The notes below the pieces were generated by a model, which worked only from the letters and a program-made list of their open reading frames with translations, was not told where the DNA came from and made no database searches. A stretch of 23,809 nt of DNA from Paramecium sonneborni. Lineage: Eukaryota; Ciliophora; Oligohymenophorea; Peniculida; Parameciidae. Positions within the stretch are counted from its first letter, which is position 1, and every line of letters starts with the position of its first letter. The translations under genes were made by a program, and so were the position numbers. This document shows positions 11,801 to 22,494 of this stretch, in pieces. The stretch spans positions 205,517-229,325 of the forward strand of contig CAJJDN010000169.1 in assembly GCA_905182985.1 (NCBI GenBank), in the 5' to 3' direction.

Positions 11801-14800
11801 ATCAATAATTTTGAAAATTGTGAAGCTGAATATGAAAAATGGGACTTATGGGAAACTAATATTAACATCAATTATTGCAACACAATGGGAATCGATAAAA
11901 TTATTATTAGATTCAATTTTCTTAATAGTGATATTCCAACCTGTTTTTTGGAGAATATCCTTATTAAAAATACATTAAAATCGTAAATATTTTCCTTAAG
12001 AAAACTAACCTTTTAGTTTACCTCTGATATTGAATTGCAGTTAATAACTGATTATCACATTTTAATACACAATTTCGATGTATTTGATATTAAAAATGTT
12101 ACCTTCATAAGCAGTAAATATACAAATATTATAATAAAAAATAATAATCAATCTGTTGATTTAAATTTATTCAACTTCTCTATTGCCCATAGCATTATAT
12201 AAAATACATCAAGTATTTTTCAAACTGATATTTTTGGAAATATTTAAATCAAACATCTTGTAATTGTAAATTCAACATTTTTAAATTCCTCTTTCTTTAA
12301 TTTTGAAAAATTCCCTATTACTGGAAACATACAAATCGATAATTTAATTATCCAAAATTGTACTATCAATTAATCATCGCTTTTTATTTTTAAACTGACC
12401 AAAGGAACAATTTATATTAATAATTTAGTATTTGAAGAATCAAACATTTATCATTCTAGAATTTTTATTTTCAATACAAAAATTTAAAATCAAACACATG
12501 TAAATTTTACCAATTTTAACATTAAAAATAATACATTTTATAATTCTTAGTTTTAAAATAGTAATTCATCTTTATATCAAAGTTTAATGAATATAAAATT
12601 ATAAGAGAATATATTCTAGTACTCCAATATTTTTGATTTTTATCACAATATATCAATGTCCAAAATTATAATTGTAGGTAATTATTTTTAATACTCATCA
12701 TTATTTTTCACTTAAGAAACTTAGTTCGAATTTAAATTATCGAATTCTTTAAACTTTTTTTAGGCTGAAAATAATAGATTTACAAGTTCAAACATTTGGA
12801 GAATCTAATCAAGTTTAGAAACAAGTAATTTAATTTTAAGTCTTTAAGATCTTTTCATTGAGGATGTCAATAGTATTAATCAAATAGATTATCTATTTAA
12901 ATTTAAATGCTTTTAACTTTCACTAAACACAATTTAAATTAAAAACTTAACAAACATATTTATTTTCTACATCTATTAAAGTAATTATGTTAATATTTAA
13001 AATGTCTTATTGGAAGGAATCTAAAATTAATATAAAGTTCCATTATCATAAACTTGTTAATCAGTTCCATAGCTATAGATTAAGTTATTCAAAATCATGG
13101 GTTTTCGTTCACTTAAAATTATAAAGATTAGAATATAAGAAATATTTAATATTGATGAATCAATTATAGATATTAATTCTAACAATGAAGAATATAATAC
13201 TGAAAGCAATTTTGTTTAAATGCATGATATTCAATTTTTAAGAAATCTTATGATTCTACAAAATTAAATAGAATTTACTTCACTTTTAAAAATAAACTCT
13301 GAAAAAAAATTAAATGTCAGTTTAAATGAAATTTAATATTTAGAAAATATATTCCACTCATTAACTGATAATTCATTTAAGAATTATGCGAGTTTGCTGT
13401 TTGTTAATTGTAAAACTTGTTCTGTAAAAATTGCAAATTATATTTCTAAGTTTAACTTATTCTCTAATTCATCTAGCTCATTTGTGTAAATTATTTCTAA
13501 ATTTATAAGTTTTAACAATTATCATGTTGAGAATCATAATCTATTACCTTTAAATTTGTTAATAAAATACGTAGATCTATAATTAGATAATGATTATAAT
13601 TAAGATGAAATAAATTAAATTATCCAATAAGCTTTATCTATTAAAAATATTGGTGGTGCGGCCTAATTAACAACATCTAACTTTAGATGCTTTGATTGTA
13701 CCTTTTCGAGAATGAAGGCATCAAAAAGTTCTGTTTTTGAAATAATTACTGAGTAAGATGGTATAATTGAACTTGTTGAATTTAAAATATATTAAGCAGA
13801 ACATGATCTATAGTAAATGACTAATAGTTCAGGATGTATAGCCATTTATTCTTAAAATAGCTTATTAAATCTTAAAATTGTAAACTCCTACTTTTCATAA
13901 ATAATAAGCAGATTGGCTCCATCTATTTTAACAATTACACCCTCTATTACATAAAATTAAATAGTGATTACTAACATTACAATTATAAATTGTTTATCTT
14001 TACTTAATTCAATTTTGAAGGTTTAATTTTCAAATAAAATTATTCAATAAAATAACATACGAATTGCAAATGTCAAAATACTAATAAATGAAGAAAATTG
14101 GATAAATTATTTTTCAAAAATCGAAGCCTTAACCAATTCTGAAATTGAAGAAGTAACAAGTGAAACAAATGCAATGATATATTTTGAAAGTTGTTAAATT
14201 GACATAAAAGAACTCTAAATATCCGGTTTACTTCTATATCCAATATTAAAAGTATCAAATATTCCAAGTTTAAAGTTATAGAATTTTTGGATAGATTAAA
14301 TTTATATGTTTTACTCATTTAATATTATTGATGTTCAATAAACAGTTCAAACTAAATTTATTGTAATTTTTTCATAATTTAGTATTACCAATACTAATCC
14401 TTATTTAGCTCTAGAAACATAACTTTTGATTTCTCAAATTTTATTCATTAACTAAAATTGTACTAAAATAACAATATCAACAGTTGAAAAATCACAAACG
14501 TTTATGAATGTGTAAAATAGCTTTAAAAGAAATGCTAAGAACTCCTCATCACTTATTAATCTGAAGAGCATTTAAGAAAAAAATAATTACAGATTTAACC
14601 TAATCTAAATAAAGAGAAATAATTGTACATTTTGTAGTAATGGTTTAATTTATTTTAATATTTATAAGATTGAAAAACTAAGTATTTATGATTTAAATTG
14701 CTTTTATAATATAATATCCGATTATGGATGTTTAAATTTTGTTCATGCAACTTAAATCTCTTAATCATATATAAAAGTAATTAATTCAAAAATTATTAAT

Positions 14801-17457
14801 AACACTGGTAATAAAGGCGCAGCCATAACTTCTATTGAAGCACCTATAATTGTGAGTAATTGTATAATAATGAATAATATTGCCAATGAATAAGGTGGAG
14901 GTCTTTATTTTGATTTAAAAAATAAAAGCTTTGTAATTAAATCAACAATAATAATATAAAATAAGGCAAATATTGGAGGAGGGTTATATTTAGATGGAAA
15001 TTAAACTATTAATGTTAATAACTTTATTTAGTCTTTATTAATATTAAATTAAGCAAAAATTTATGGAAACAATCTTATAGAAAGTCCATCTAATTTAGCT
15101 TTAATTATCAACCTAGTTGAAATGAGATCCTCAAAATTTATTTTGAATAATACTTAAACCAACATTCTTTAAATAAAACCTTATACTACGATAGAAGAAG
15201 AATAAAAAATAAAAAGTGATTATTTAAAAATACCAAGTAACTAAGTTATTAGAGATTATTAACTTTTTATTCCTAAAATTTCACGCACCCTCATTTTATT
15301 TCAAGATTTAAGTTTATATTTTAAAAATAGTAGAAATGAATTTCTTTTTAATTAAATGAATTCAACATGCATTGTTAGTTAATAGATTATAGAAAATGAT
15401 AAAATATTAAATAATACTTAGCTAAGTGAAATAGCTTACAATTCAATATTGAATGGTTTTGATATGAATATTTTATAGTTTCATTTCAATCCAAATTCTT
15501 AGGATAAAAGTTATTTATAAATCATAATTTAATGTGAACCTATAGATCATTCAAAATAATTGTAATACATCATAAATGCAAGAAGTTATAAATGTTAATT
15601 AGGAGAATTTTAGGTTGATAATGGTTGTTAATTATGTTAATCAAATTAAGGATATTATTCTGTTACTTATAATGATACTAAATGCTCAATCTTTGATAAA
15701 TAAAAGTTTTAGTCAATAACAGCAAATCAATTAAATTTAAATGAAGGATATTGGAGACCAAACTATTTTTCAGATTATACAACTTAATGCTTCAAGAATA
15801 TGAAAAATTGTAAAGGTGGTTGGTATGTTGGTGATTAACTCTGCATAAAAGGACATTTAGGAGCATTATGTGAAGAATGTGATATTTATAATATCTAAGG
15901 TGATGGAAAATACTTTAAAAACTCAGAAAATTCAGAATGTTTGTCATGTTTCGGAATTTCTGATAGCATTGTACCTTTTGTATTAAATTCAGTTTGGTAT
16001 TCATATTCAATTATTTAGGGCTGTATTATCAGTTATTGTAACTTTAAATAGTATAAATAAATCTAATGATCTATTTGTTTTATTAAGAATAAAAGAAAAA
16101 TAGAGTTAAATCATTTTCAAGTTAACTTAAGGTATTCTCTATTTAATTAACTTTAGATTTTGAAAGCATCTTTATTAAAATGATGTTGAATTACTTTTGG
16201 ATATTTTCTCTTATTTTTACTTTTAATATAAGTTTCTCTTTTTCTTTTAATTTTATAGATAAAGCTAGTAATACTTCCTACTCTATGGCTAATAATTTAG
16301 ATTGTCATTTATCTGATATCACAGTCACATAACTAATATATTTAAAAGTATTTGTAATTTTAATTTTAATAATATGGCAATTTTTGATGATTCTTTTAAT
16401 ATTTTACATTTATTGCTAGTTATCTAAAAATCAATTTAAAATTAGAATTGTTTCCAACATTTTACTTTGTCTTTACATATTAAATTATTAAGGATTAATT
16501 AAATTGTAATAAAAATAAATAATCATTATTTTAGATTAGCTTCAATAATTTCCCTTAGAGAAATATCTAATTATTAGTATATTCAAGGTGATGTTTCGTT
16601 AATTTATGATACAGAAAGCCATTTTTAATGGATTTTGTTTTTCATGGTGCCTTTCTTAGTGGTTTTTGGTGGATTTATTCCTTTATTATTATTCTTATTA
16701 ATAGTATTAAATAAAGATAAAATTTATAAAGGAATTGGACAACTTAGAGTTCATTTATGTTATTTATTTAATGAATATGAAAAAGAACGCTATTATTGGG
16801 AAGAAATTAAATTGTTTAAAAAAGCAGTTATGATATTAATTTTAACCTATTTTGAAACAAACATTTTTATTAAAGCATCACTTCTAGGACTTTGTTTATT
16901 ATTTTATTAATTGCTATTAGTTAAAAATAGACCTTATATTATATCAAAATTAAATCATTTGGATTTATAAAGTGGATAAATTTGTTCAATCTCTATATTT
17001 TTAGCAACAACTAAATATTTTAGTGAATAATAAAATAATTATTTTATCTCTTTAATTCTTTAGATTATTTTAACTTTCTTTTTTATAATACTCTCTTATC
17101 CATTTATTATTTCTATCCTAAGAATTTACTATAAAAAATACAAAGTACTCTTTTTAACTTTTCTTGAATTACTAATGAAAAAAATTAAACTTAAATCTTT
17201 ATAGAAAGATGTTTCTGAATAGTTAAGATAAGAAGAAAATAAATAAATAAAATTAAAATTAAATTTATAAAAATTAAGAAAATATTTGATTATCATTTCC
17301 AAAGCATAAATTTAAAATAGATCGTATCATTTTATTATTTTCTTTTAGATATGTAATGTCAAAAAAAATCAAAAAAAATACTCAATAGAATGTTCTAAGC
17401 TCTGAAAATGCAGAATAATCTATGAATCTTATAAGTTTAGAAAGAATATCCTTATGA
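8821..17457 (+). CDS. Giant multipass surface protein: LamG-like, Cys-rich, beta-helix-like
   Basis: Six exons (8821-10361, 10390-15996, 16019-16131, 16157-16505, 16535-17323, 17349-17457) give 8508 nt, exactly 2836 codons including TGA, with TAA/TAG as Gln and no internal TGA. Approximate layout: signal peptide 1-17 (MIFQIQLLVLVLQVNG); first laminin-G/ConA-like domain from 41 (YGYGIWTRYNPLS); a second from 260 to 430 (CDSFTLSGWFKI, later WHFVNV); furin-type Cys repeats 425-913; a long Asn/Ile-rich beta-helix-like region about 950-2225, with GGGLYFD and GGGLYLDGN turns; a second Cys-rich module 2229-2370 (GHLGALCEECD, CLSC); then hydrophobic spans at about 2374-2395, 2430-2452, 2482-2508, 2516-2534, 2568-2598, 2634-2662 and 2707-2735; and a Lys/Gln-rich cytoplasmic tail ending LISLERISL. 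The architecture matches the unnamed large 'transmembrane protein' families of Paramecium and Tetrahymena. A surface receptor or adhesion role is inferred, not shown. Confidence 0.9.
10362..10389 (+). other. 28-nt intron 1 of the giant gene
   Basis: It begins GTAATT and ends ATTAG. Splicing restores the Cys-repeat reading GDCLKC-PSIIKDN, whereas the unspliced frame leaves the Cys pattern. Confidence 0.85.
15997..16018 (+). other. 22-nt intron 2 of the giant gene
   Basis: It begins GTATTC and ends TTTAG. Splicing joins FVLNSVW to AVLSVIVTLNSI, a continuous first membrane span. Without it the frame meets TGA about 20 codons on. Confidence 0.85.
16132..16156 (+). other. 25-nt intron 3 of the giant gene
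   Basis: It begins GTATTC and ends CTTTAG. It links IIFKLTQ to DFESIFIKMMLNYFW, bringing the second membrane span into frame. Confidence 0.85.
16506..16534 (+). other. 29-nt intron 4 of the giant gene
   Basis: It begins GTAATA and ends TTTTAG. It links NYQGLIKL to LASIISLREISNYQYIQGDV, followed by the conserved-looking DVSLIYDTESHFQ segment before the next span. Confidence 0.85.
17324..17348 (+). other. 25-nt intron 5 of the giant gene
   Basis: It begins GTATCA and ends TTTTAG. Splicing gives the C-terminus NVLSSENAEQSMNLISLERI and a TGA at 17455. Reading through would instead end at TGA 17403 with a low-complexity tail. The full consensus and the better tail composition favour splicing. 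Confidence 0.75.
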
Positions 17458-17689
17458 TAAAATCTGCAATTGAAAGAATTTTAGTTTATCCAAAAAATAT
17501 ATTTTATTATATTCAATTTTTCAATATAACTAATTAAAAAGGATTCCTTAATTGTATAAATGAAGGAGGAAAAATTTATTCTGGTTTTCAAACCCCTTCA
17601 TCAACTTGAATTTAAGGAATTCTCTTAAAGCGAGAGTGCCTAATTTGGTCAATTTTTTATATTAAAAAAATTAGAACCTTATTTTTAAA
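17458..17689. other. Intergenic region between convergent genes
   Basis: This is the short 3' region between the giant gene and the TPR pseudogene. It is slightly less AT-rich around 17560-17640. On the minus strand a few residues there (PNQALSLQENSLNSS) could be the last remnant of the pseudogene. No terminator-like structure is evident. Confidence 0.4.
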
Positions 17690-18653
17690 TAACTCTTTAA
17701 ACTATATATATGAAATTTGATATAATCTATTTTTCTTGTTTACTATCAAATTTGATGGTTCCATTTAAATAACGAATGTTGCATTAAAAAATTGAATTTA
17801 GGACTTCTTTCTGTATGCCTAATAAATTCAAATATTTAGTTCTATTAATATTATTCGATTACCTCTAACATTCAATAAATTTAAATATTCAGGAGCTATT
17901 ATTGATTATTTATTTACGAAATTTTAGACATTCAGCTGTTGATTAAATTTGAAAATTACCTTTTCTGTATAAAGAATCAGAGTTTTAAGGATCAATAGAC
18001 AATGCTATTTTCACAGATTTTAGTGCTTCCTCATGTTTTCCTAATAAACTTTTAATTTAAATTAAAATAAATTTAAATTTAAACATTCAGCTATGTCTAT
18101 TTGATATTTATGCATTTTCTATATAAAGAATAAATATGATTTAGATCTATGCTTAATGCTTTATCTATCCATTTAATTGCATCTTTTTAATCACCAAGAA
18201 AACTTATATTGTATTTTAAACAATTGATTATAAGCAAGTGACTAAATAGATTTATAATTACATCGAGACTATTTAAGCGTTTCATCTAAAATTTCTATTG
18301 CTTATTAAAATTCCTCCCTATTAAATAAGCAAATGCTTTAACTAAAATACTTTAATAATTAATAATATGGATTTGATCACCATTATATTCTTGAACTTGT
18401 AAATTTGATAATTGATTTATTTTATTCAATCATTTTATTAAATCTTGATTGAATATTCTAACTAATTAATTAATTAGTCAAGTTTCTAAATAATTTTGTC
18501 TTGGCATTCTTTTGATTTTTCCTCAAATAATTCAATTATTTTTTCTAATCTCTATTCTATGTCATTATTCTGAATAGTTAGATTCATTGCAATTATAGCA
18601 AAATCTTTCAATAAAGCCTCAAATGGTTTTTATCTGCAAACGATATTCATCAT
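17690..18653 (-). pseudogene. TPR-repeat protein pseudogene
   Basis: Minus-strand pieces read in order as a tetratricopeptide-repeat protein but in changing frames. From ATG at 18653: IEQRLEKIIELFEEKSKECQ (a coiled, acidic N-terminal part), then TGA. Next, two frames on: QLSNLQVQEYNGDQIHIINY and SILVKAFAYLIGRNFNK. Then, out of frame: AIEILDETL. At 18180-18115: AIKWIDKALSIDLNHIYSLY. At 18041-17958: GKHEEALKSVKIALSIDPQN followed by SDSLYRKG. These are classic TPR helix pairs (A..ALxIDPxN..SLYRKG). At least four small indels and TGA stops break the frame, and no consensus GTA...TAG intron of suitable length repairs them. It is convergent with the giant gene. A few TPR-like residues may continue down to about 17540. 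Confidence 0.75.
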
Positions 18654-20232
18654 TTTGGGGCTGATAGATAAAAACTTTCATTATTTTATTTTAATTTATT
18701 TGTATTGTAAATATCTGACTTGTGTATTTATTATATTATTAATAATTTTTTTATTAGTAAAGATAAGGTGCTTTTTTATTTTCTAGATGAGAATATTTTT
18801 TACATATAATTAATAAGAAATTATACAAATTTTCAGATGTTTTGATTTATTAATAAATGTATTTTAATATCTAAAATAATAATCAAGATCTTAATTTTTG
18901 TAAACCCTGTTGGGTCAATTTATTAATTTTTTTCATAGCTACTTAATTTCCTCCTAATTTAATATACTGATCTCAACAAGTTATATATAAATTAAACTAT
19001 ATTATTTATAAATAATGAAGTTTTTATTTATTTTCTAATTTTATTACTTTTTGAGTAATTATTTAAATCTATGATTGATAATTTATTCTTATATTTTATT
19101 TGAAATTTTTAATTTTCTTCATAAATTGTTAAATTTATAATTTTATAAAATATTTATGAATACGATATTTCTAACTATAAAAAAATTTTGTAAGATAAAA
19201 AGAAATAATTTAAATAATCTTAAATTTATTAACAATTATTAAATATTCAAAAAAAATTAGGAAATAATTTTAAAACTTTAAAATTTATCAACTTATTTAA
19301 TAGATATTGATAAATCTGAAAATAATAAAAATCAATTTATTTCAAATTTAAAATACAAAATTAGTAAAGAAATAATAATATAATATTCATAAAGTATTAA
19401 TAAATATTTTTTTAAATTAAAAAAGGTTAGAAAAGGAAATAATAAACTTATTATTATTGCACTTTCCATGATTCAATTTTTGAAAATCTTTAGAATATAA
19501 AACTTTTATGAAGTTATTATGTAATTTTAAAGAACTAATTAATTTTATTAAAGATTTGAAGATGAACCAGTTTCCTTTTTAGTTTTTAACAAAACTAAGT
19601 ATTCTTTTAAAATATTAATTGCAGTCTAAGATTTAAGTTTTTCTCGTTTATTTGATAAAAATTTTTTTGTAGAAAAATAATGAGATCAATTTAATTATCA
19701 TTGTTAAACTTGAATAAATAATCATTAAATTTTTAATTTGAAAAGAAAATTTAGCATATTCTTAAATATTTATTCTATACAGGATTAAATGAACTTTTTT
19801 CAATTAATTTTATTAATATAGAAAGGAATTATTTTAAATTACAGAAAAGCTTGAAAATGAATTCATAATACTATTATAACTAATAATTTAATTTTTATTC
19901 ATAGATTACTAAAAAGAACAATTTTGGTATTTTATAAGTCATAAAGATGTATATATATATGAATAGCTAAAACATAAAAATTTTGGAAATTATTAGATTC
20001 AAAAAATAGCTATGAAGATAGTATAAGACAATTTGTAATTTTGAAATTGCAAATTGAAGAAACAAATAGATCTAGAATGATTAGGAAGGTTAAATAAAAA
20101 AGCGCTCTAAAAATATTGGCTCGTACAACTATAAAGTTTTCTTAATATTTCTAAGAGTCTGGTACATAAATCGAATAATTTTATAATAATTATAACCTAT
20201 GCTTCTTTTTAAAACTAAATAATTTATTAATT
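18654..20232. other. AT-rich stretch without a supported gene
   Basis: It is almost entirely A/T, with long homopolymer runs. A few short plus-strand pieces look protein-like. Near 19555: RFEDEPVSFLVFNKTKYSFK. Near 20005: KIAMKIVQDNL, reminiscent of a kinase beta-3 strand. Each is short, broken by TGA or frameshift, and not distinguishable from chance. No RNA gene was recognised. Confidence 0.4.
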
Positions 20233-20466
20233 TCAAATTGAAAGTTATAAATTCTTAATTTATATTTTTTCAAATGAATTAAAACAAATATAACGTAAAA
20301 TAAACTTATATTTTTTTAATTTATTCCACCTTTATTTATGTTTCTCATTGCTTCTTAAATTTTATTTTTCTATGAAGTTTTGCTTTTGTCTATGAAATGA
20401 TTCTTTTCTTTAAATTGTTTATTTCTTAACGGTTACTTTTCTTAAAATTTATTTCTTAAATATCAT
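20233..20466 (-). CDS. Doubtful 77-residue basic ORF
   Basis: With TAA/TAG as Gln the minus strand is open from ATG at 20466 to TGA at 20233. The product is strongly basic and Gln-rich (KKQTIQRKESFHRQKQNFIE, then RSNEKHKQRWNKL). The C and G content is raised at scattered positions compared with the flanks, and the residues include His, Trp and Ser in a plausible mix. However, any A-rich sequence read with this code gives Lys, Gln and Asn, and no family is recognisable. A TGA lies just upstream of the ATG. It could be a decayed gene fragment. Confidence 0.2.
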
Positions 20467-21690
20467 GAAAAATCAAAAGTAAGATAGTCAAATTACTTAA
20501 TTTTTTTAGCTAAGGGTCTCCTTTTCTATTAGATAAAATTCTAGAAAATTATTAATCTAAATTTTAGAACATTTAATAAGATTCCCTATTTTTCAAATGT
20601 TTTTTAAATAAAAATTTAAAAAATCATTTTTATTTAGAATTATACTGAAGACCTTATTCAAATAATTTTTTTGATTTATATGAACTTATACTTATAAAAT
20701 AATGGTTATATTAATATAAATGATTATTAGATGAACTTTAATTATAACAGATATAATAAATATTTATCTGATAAATTTGATCATAAATAGAAAATTTACT
20801 TTTCAATAATTTTCACTCTATTTTGGTCAGTTTAAAAAAAATTTCAATTACTTAATTATGGAAATAGAAATAAATAATATGGGCTATTTTTTAAATATTC
20901 TTACTGATTTGATATTAAATCATTCAGAATATATTTTTCTGACATTCTAATTCTATTTATTATTATAAATTGTTGTTAAATTCATACACTTTGTAAATTA
21001 ATTCTTATGAAATAAATTAATTTACAGACTTAAGTTTTTTTCATTACTATCTATAATTTTTATTTATTTTCATTAAGACAGGCTCAAAGCACTATTTATT
21101 GTCTAGAATTAAGAGTATTTTTTAAAAATTCATTATCCCATGATTGTGTTAATTTCTTTAAGGCTATATCTTACTTGTAAGCATCAAATAAATAAATAAT
21201 AAATATGCGTCTGAACTTAATTAAAAATAAAATTTAGCCAATAATTTAATTCCTTTTCAAGCTTATTAGGGCAATTTTTATAAATTTTTATAAATATATA
21301 TAATCTTCATGGTTTCCTGAATTATTTGCTTATGTTTTATTATTATTATTGTATTTCAAAAGAACTTTTTTTCTAAAATTGTCTTGCGCATTTGCAATTA
21401 AATTTATTCTTTTATATTGATAAAGAAACCACTATCCTATTATATATAAAATATTAAGGCAGAATTATGACTCACTCATTTCATAATAGATGGAATTAGT
21501 ATTAGTCAAATCTTTAGTTTATAATCTATTCATATTTAGAATTAATGCCAACCAAACTTCTGTTATTAGATTATCGTATATGATTTTCTTAAATAAGCAA
21601 ACTGAAAATAATGCCACATACGCGTGTATTACTATCAAATATTTAATTTCCAAATAATAATACCTAAAACAGAAAACGTATAAAAAAGGA
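20467..21690. other. AT-rich stretch with a possible coding scrap
   Basis: Most of this is featureless A/T sequence. On the minus strand at about 21185-21083 a 34-codon frame ending in TGA reads DAYKQDIALKKLTQSWDNEF, preceded in another frame by NCPNKLEKELNYWLNF. It is helix-like and could be a decayed repeat protein, but it is too short to assign. The remaining readings in this stretch are shadows or low-complexity. Confidence 0.3.
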
Positions 21691-22405
21691 TCATATTTTT
21701 TATCTAGCAATTTTACCCTATTTCTCTTTCTCTGAATTCTCTAAATAATATTTAAATAATGAATCTATTTTATCCTCTTTTGTATAGCTATATAGATAAT
21801 TAAACATATAGATAAATTTAATCAAATAGAAAATATTATCTTTTAATTTTTGAAGAAGCTTCCTAAGAATTGCAATATTTATTAAAATTAATTATAATGA
21901 TTGTAAACCCATTCCATTGACTACTCAAAGGTCTAAATACCATAACCATTTTATAATTAGTCATAATTTGGCACTGATTGTTTATGTTAATTCTAAATCC
22001 ATCCAAGAACAAATTCCTGGAACTAATCAATTCGAAAATTTTTATTATACTTTATCATGTCTTTAAATTCCTAATGTCAATAAGCATCTTTAAAATTTTG
22101 CTTAATTCCTATATCAAATAATCTACTATTCCCATTTTTAAATACTGGGTAGATCTGCAATTCATGAATAAAATTTAAAAAAATCTCTTTTATGTATTCC
22201 AAATCCTTTCCAAATCTTATTTGCTAAAAGCAAGTTCAATTTAACCTCCTAATGACATTAAATAACTATAAATAATTTCAATTTTTCATAATGCAACAAT
22301 TTATTCAACATTCTTCAAGTATCAAGCCATGCAAAAAATTTATTTGATTTCAAATTAGCTGATGCAAAAATTACAATCAAATCAAAATTTTTACAATAAT
22401 TTTTC
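21691..22405 (-). pseudogene. Decayed gene of unknown family
   Basis: Minus-strand pieces with clear protein composition follow one another, interrupted by TGA and shifts. Near 22400: FDLIVIFASANLKSNKFFAW then LDT, TGA, RMLNKLLHYEKLKLF. From about 22250: MSLGGQIELAFSKQDLERIW and NTQKRFFQILFMN, reaching NFKDAY before TGA. The same frame then continues HQEFKDMIKYNKNFRIDQFQ, FVLGWIQNQHKQSVPNYDQL and NGYGIQTFEQSMEWVYNHYN. After a shift near 21880: AILRKLLQKLKDNIFYLIKF and TKEDKIDSLFKYYLENSEKE, ending at TGA 21691. In-frame TGA at two sites plus two or more shifts indicates a pseudogene; no consensus short intron removes them. I do not recognise the family. It is divergent from the WD40 gene at 22495, with a very short gap. 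Confidence 0.55.
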
Positions 22406-22494
22406 TTTATCTAAACATTAAAAAATAAGATAATTTTTTTGGATTCATGGTCTTGAATTTAAAATCAAACTAATAAATATTCAATAATAAAAAA

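Noticed and set aside
14073..14318. 81-codon minus-strand ORF
   Set aside because: It lies opposite the beta-helix-like region of the giant gene; Leu/Phe-rich composition comes from the complement of Lys/Asn/Glu codons.
16635..16910. 91-codon plus-strand ORF read as a separate small membrane protein
   Set aside because: It is an internal piece of exon 5 of the giant gene, bounded only because TAA was read as stop; it has no ATG at its apparent start.
18650..18660. CCCCAAAA as a telomeric repeat
   Set aside because: A single partial copy with no tandem array.
20000..20110. Possible protein-kinase fragment (IAMKIVQDNL)
   Set aside because: A single short motif with no glycine loop, HRD or DFG in nearby frames; chance is likely in such sequence.
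21519..21710. 63-codon minus-strand ORF
   Set aside because: Its start overlaps the 3' end of the decayed minus-strand gene in another frame, and it shows no recognisable domain.
21901..22260. Plus-strand frame open for about 118 codons
   Set aside because: With only TGA as stop, this length is expected by chance; the minus-strand reading has far better protein character.
22320..22400. Dullard-like (CTD phosphatase) identity for the FDLIVIFASAN fragment
   Set aside because: It recalls the middle of that family, but the upstream DLDET motif is absent and the following residues do not fit.
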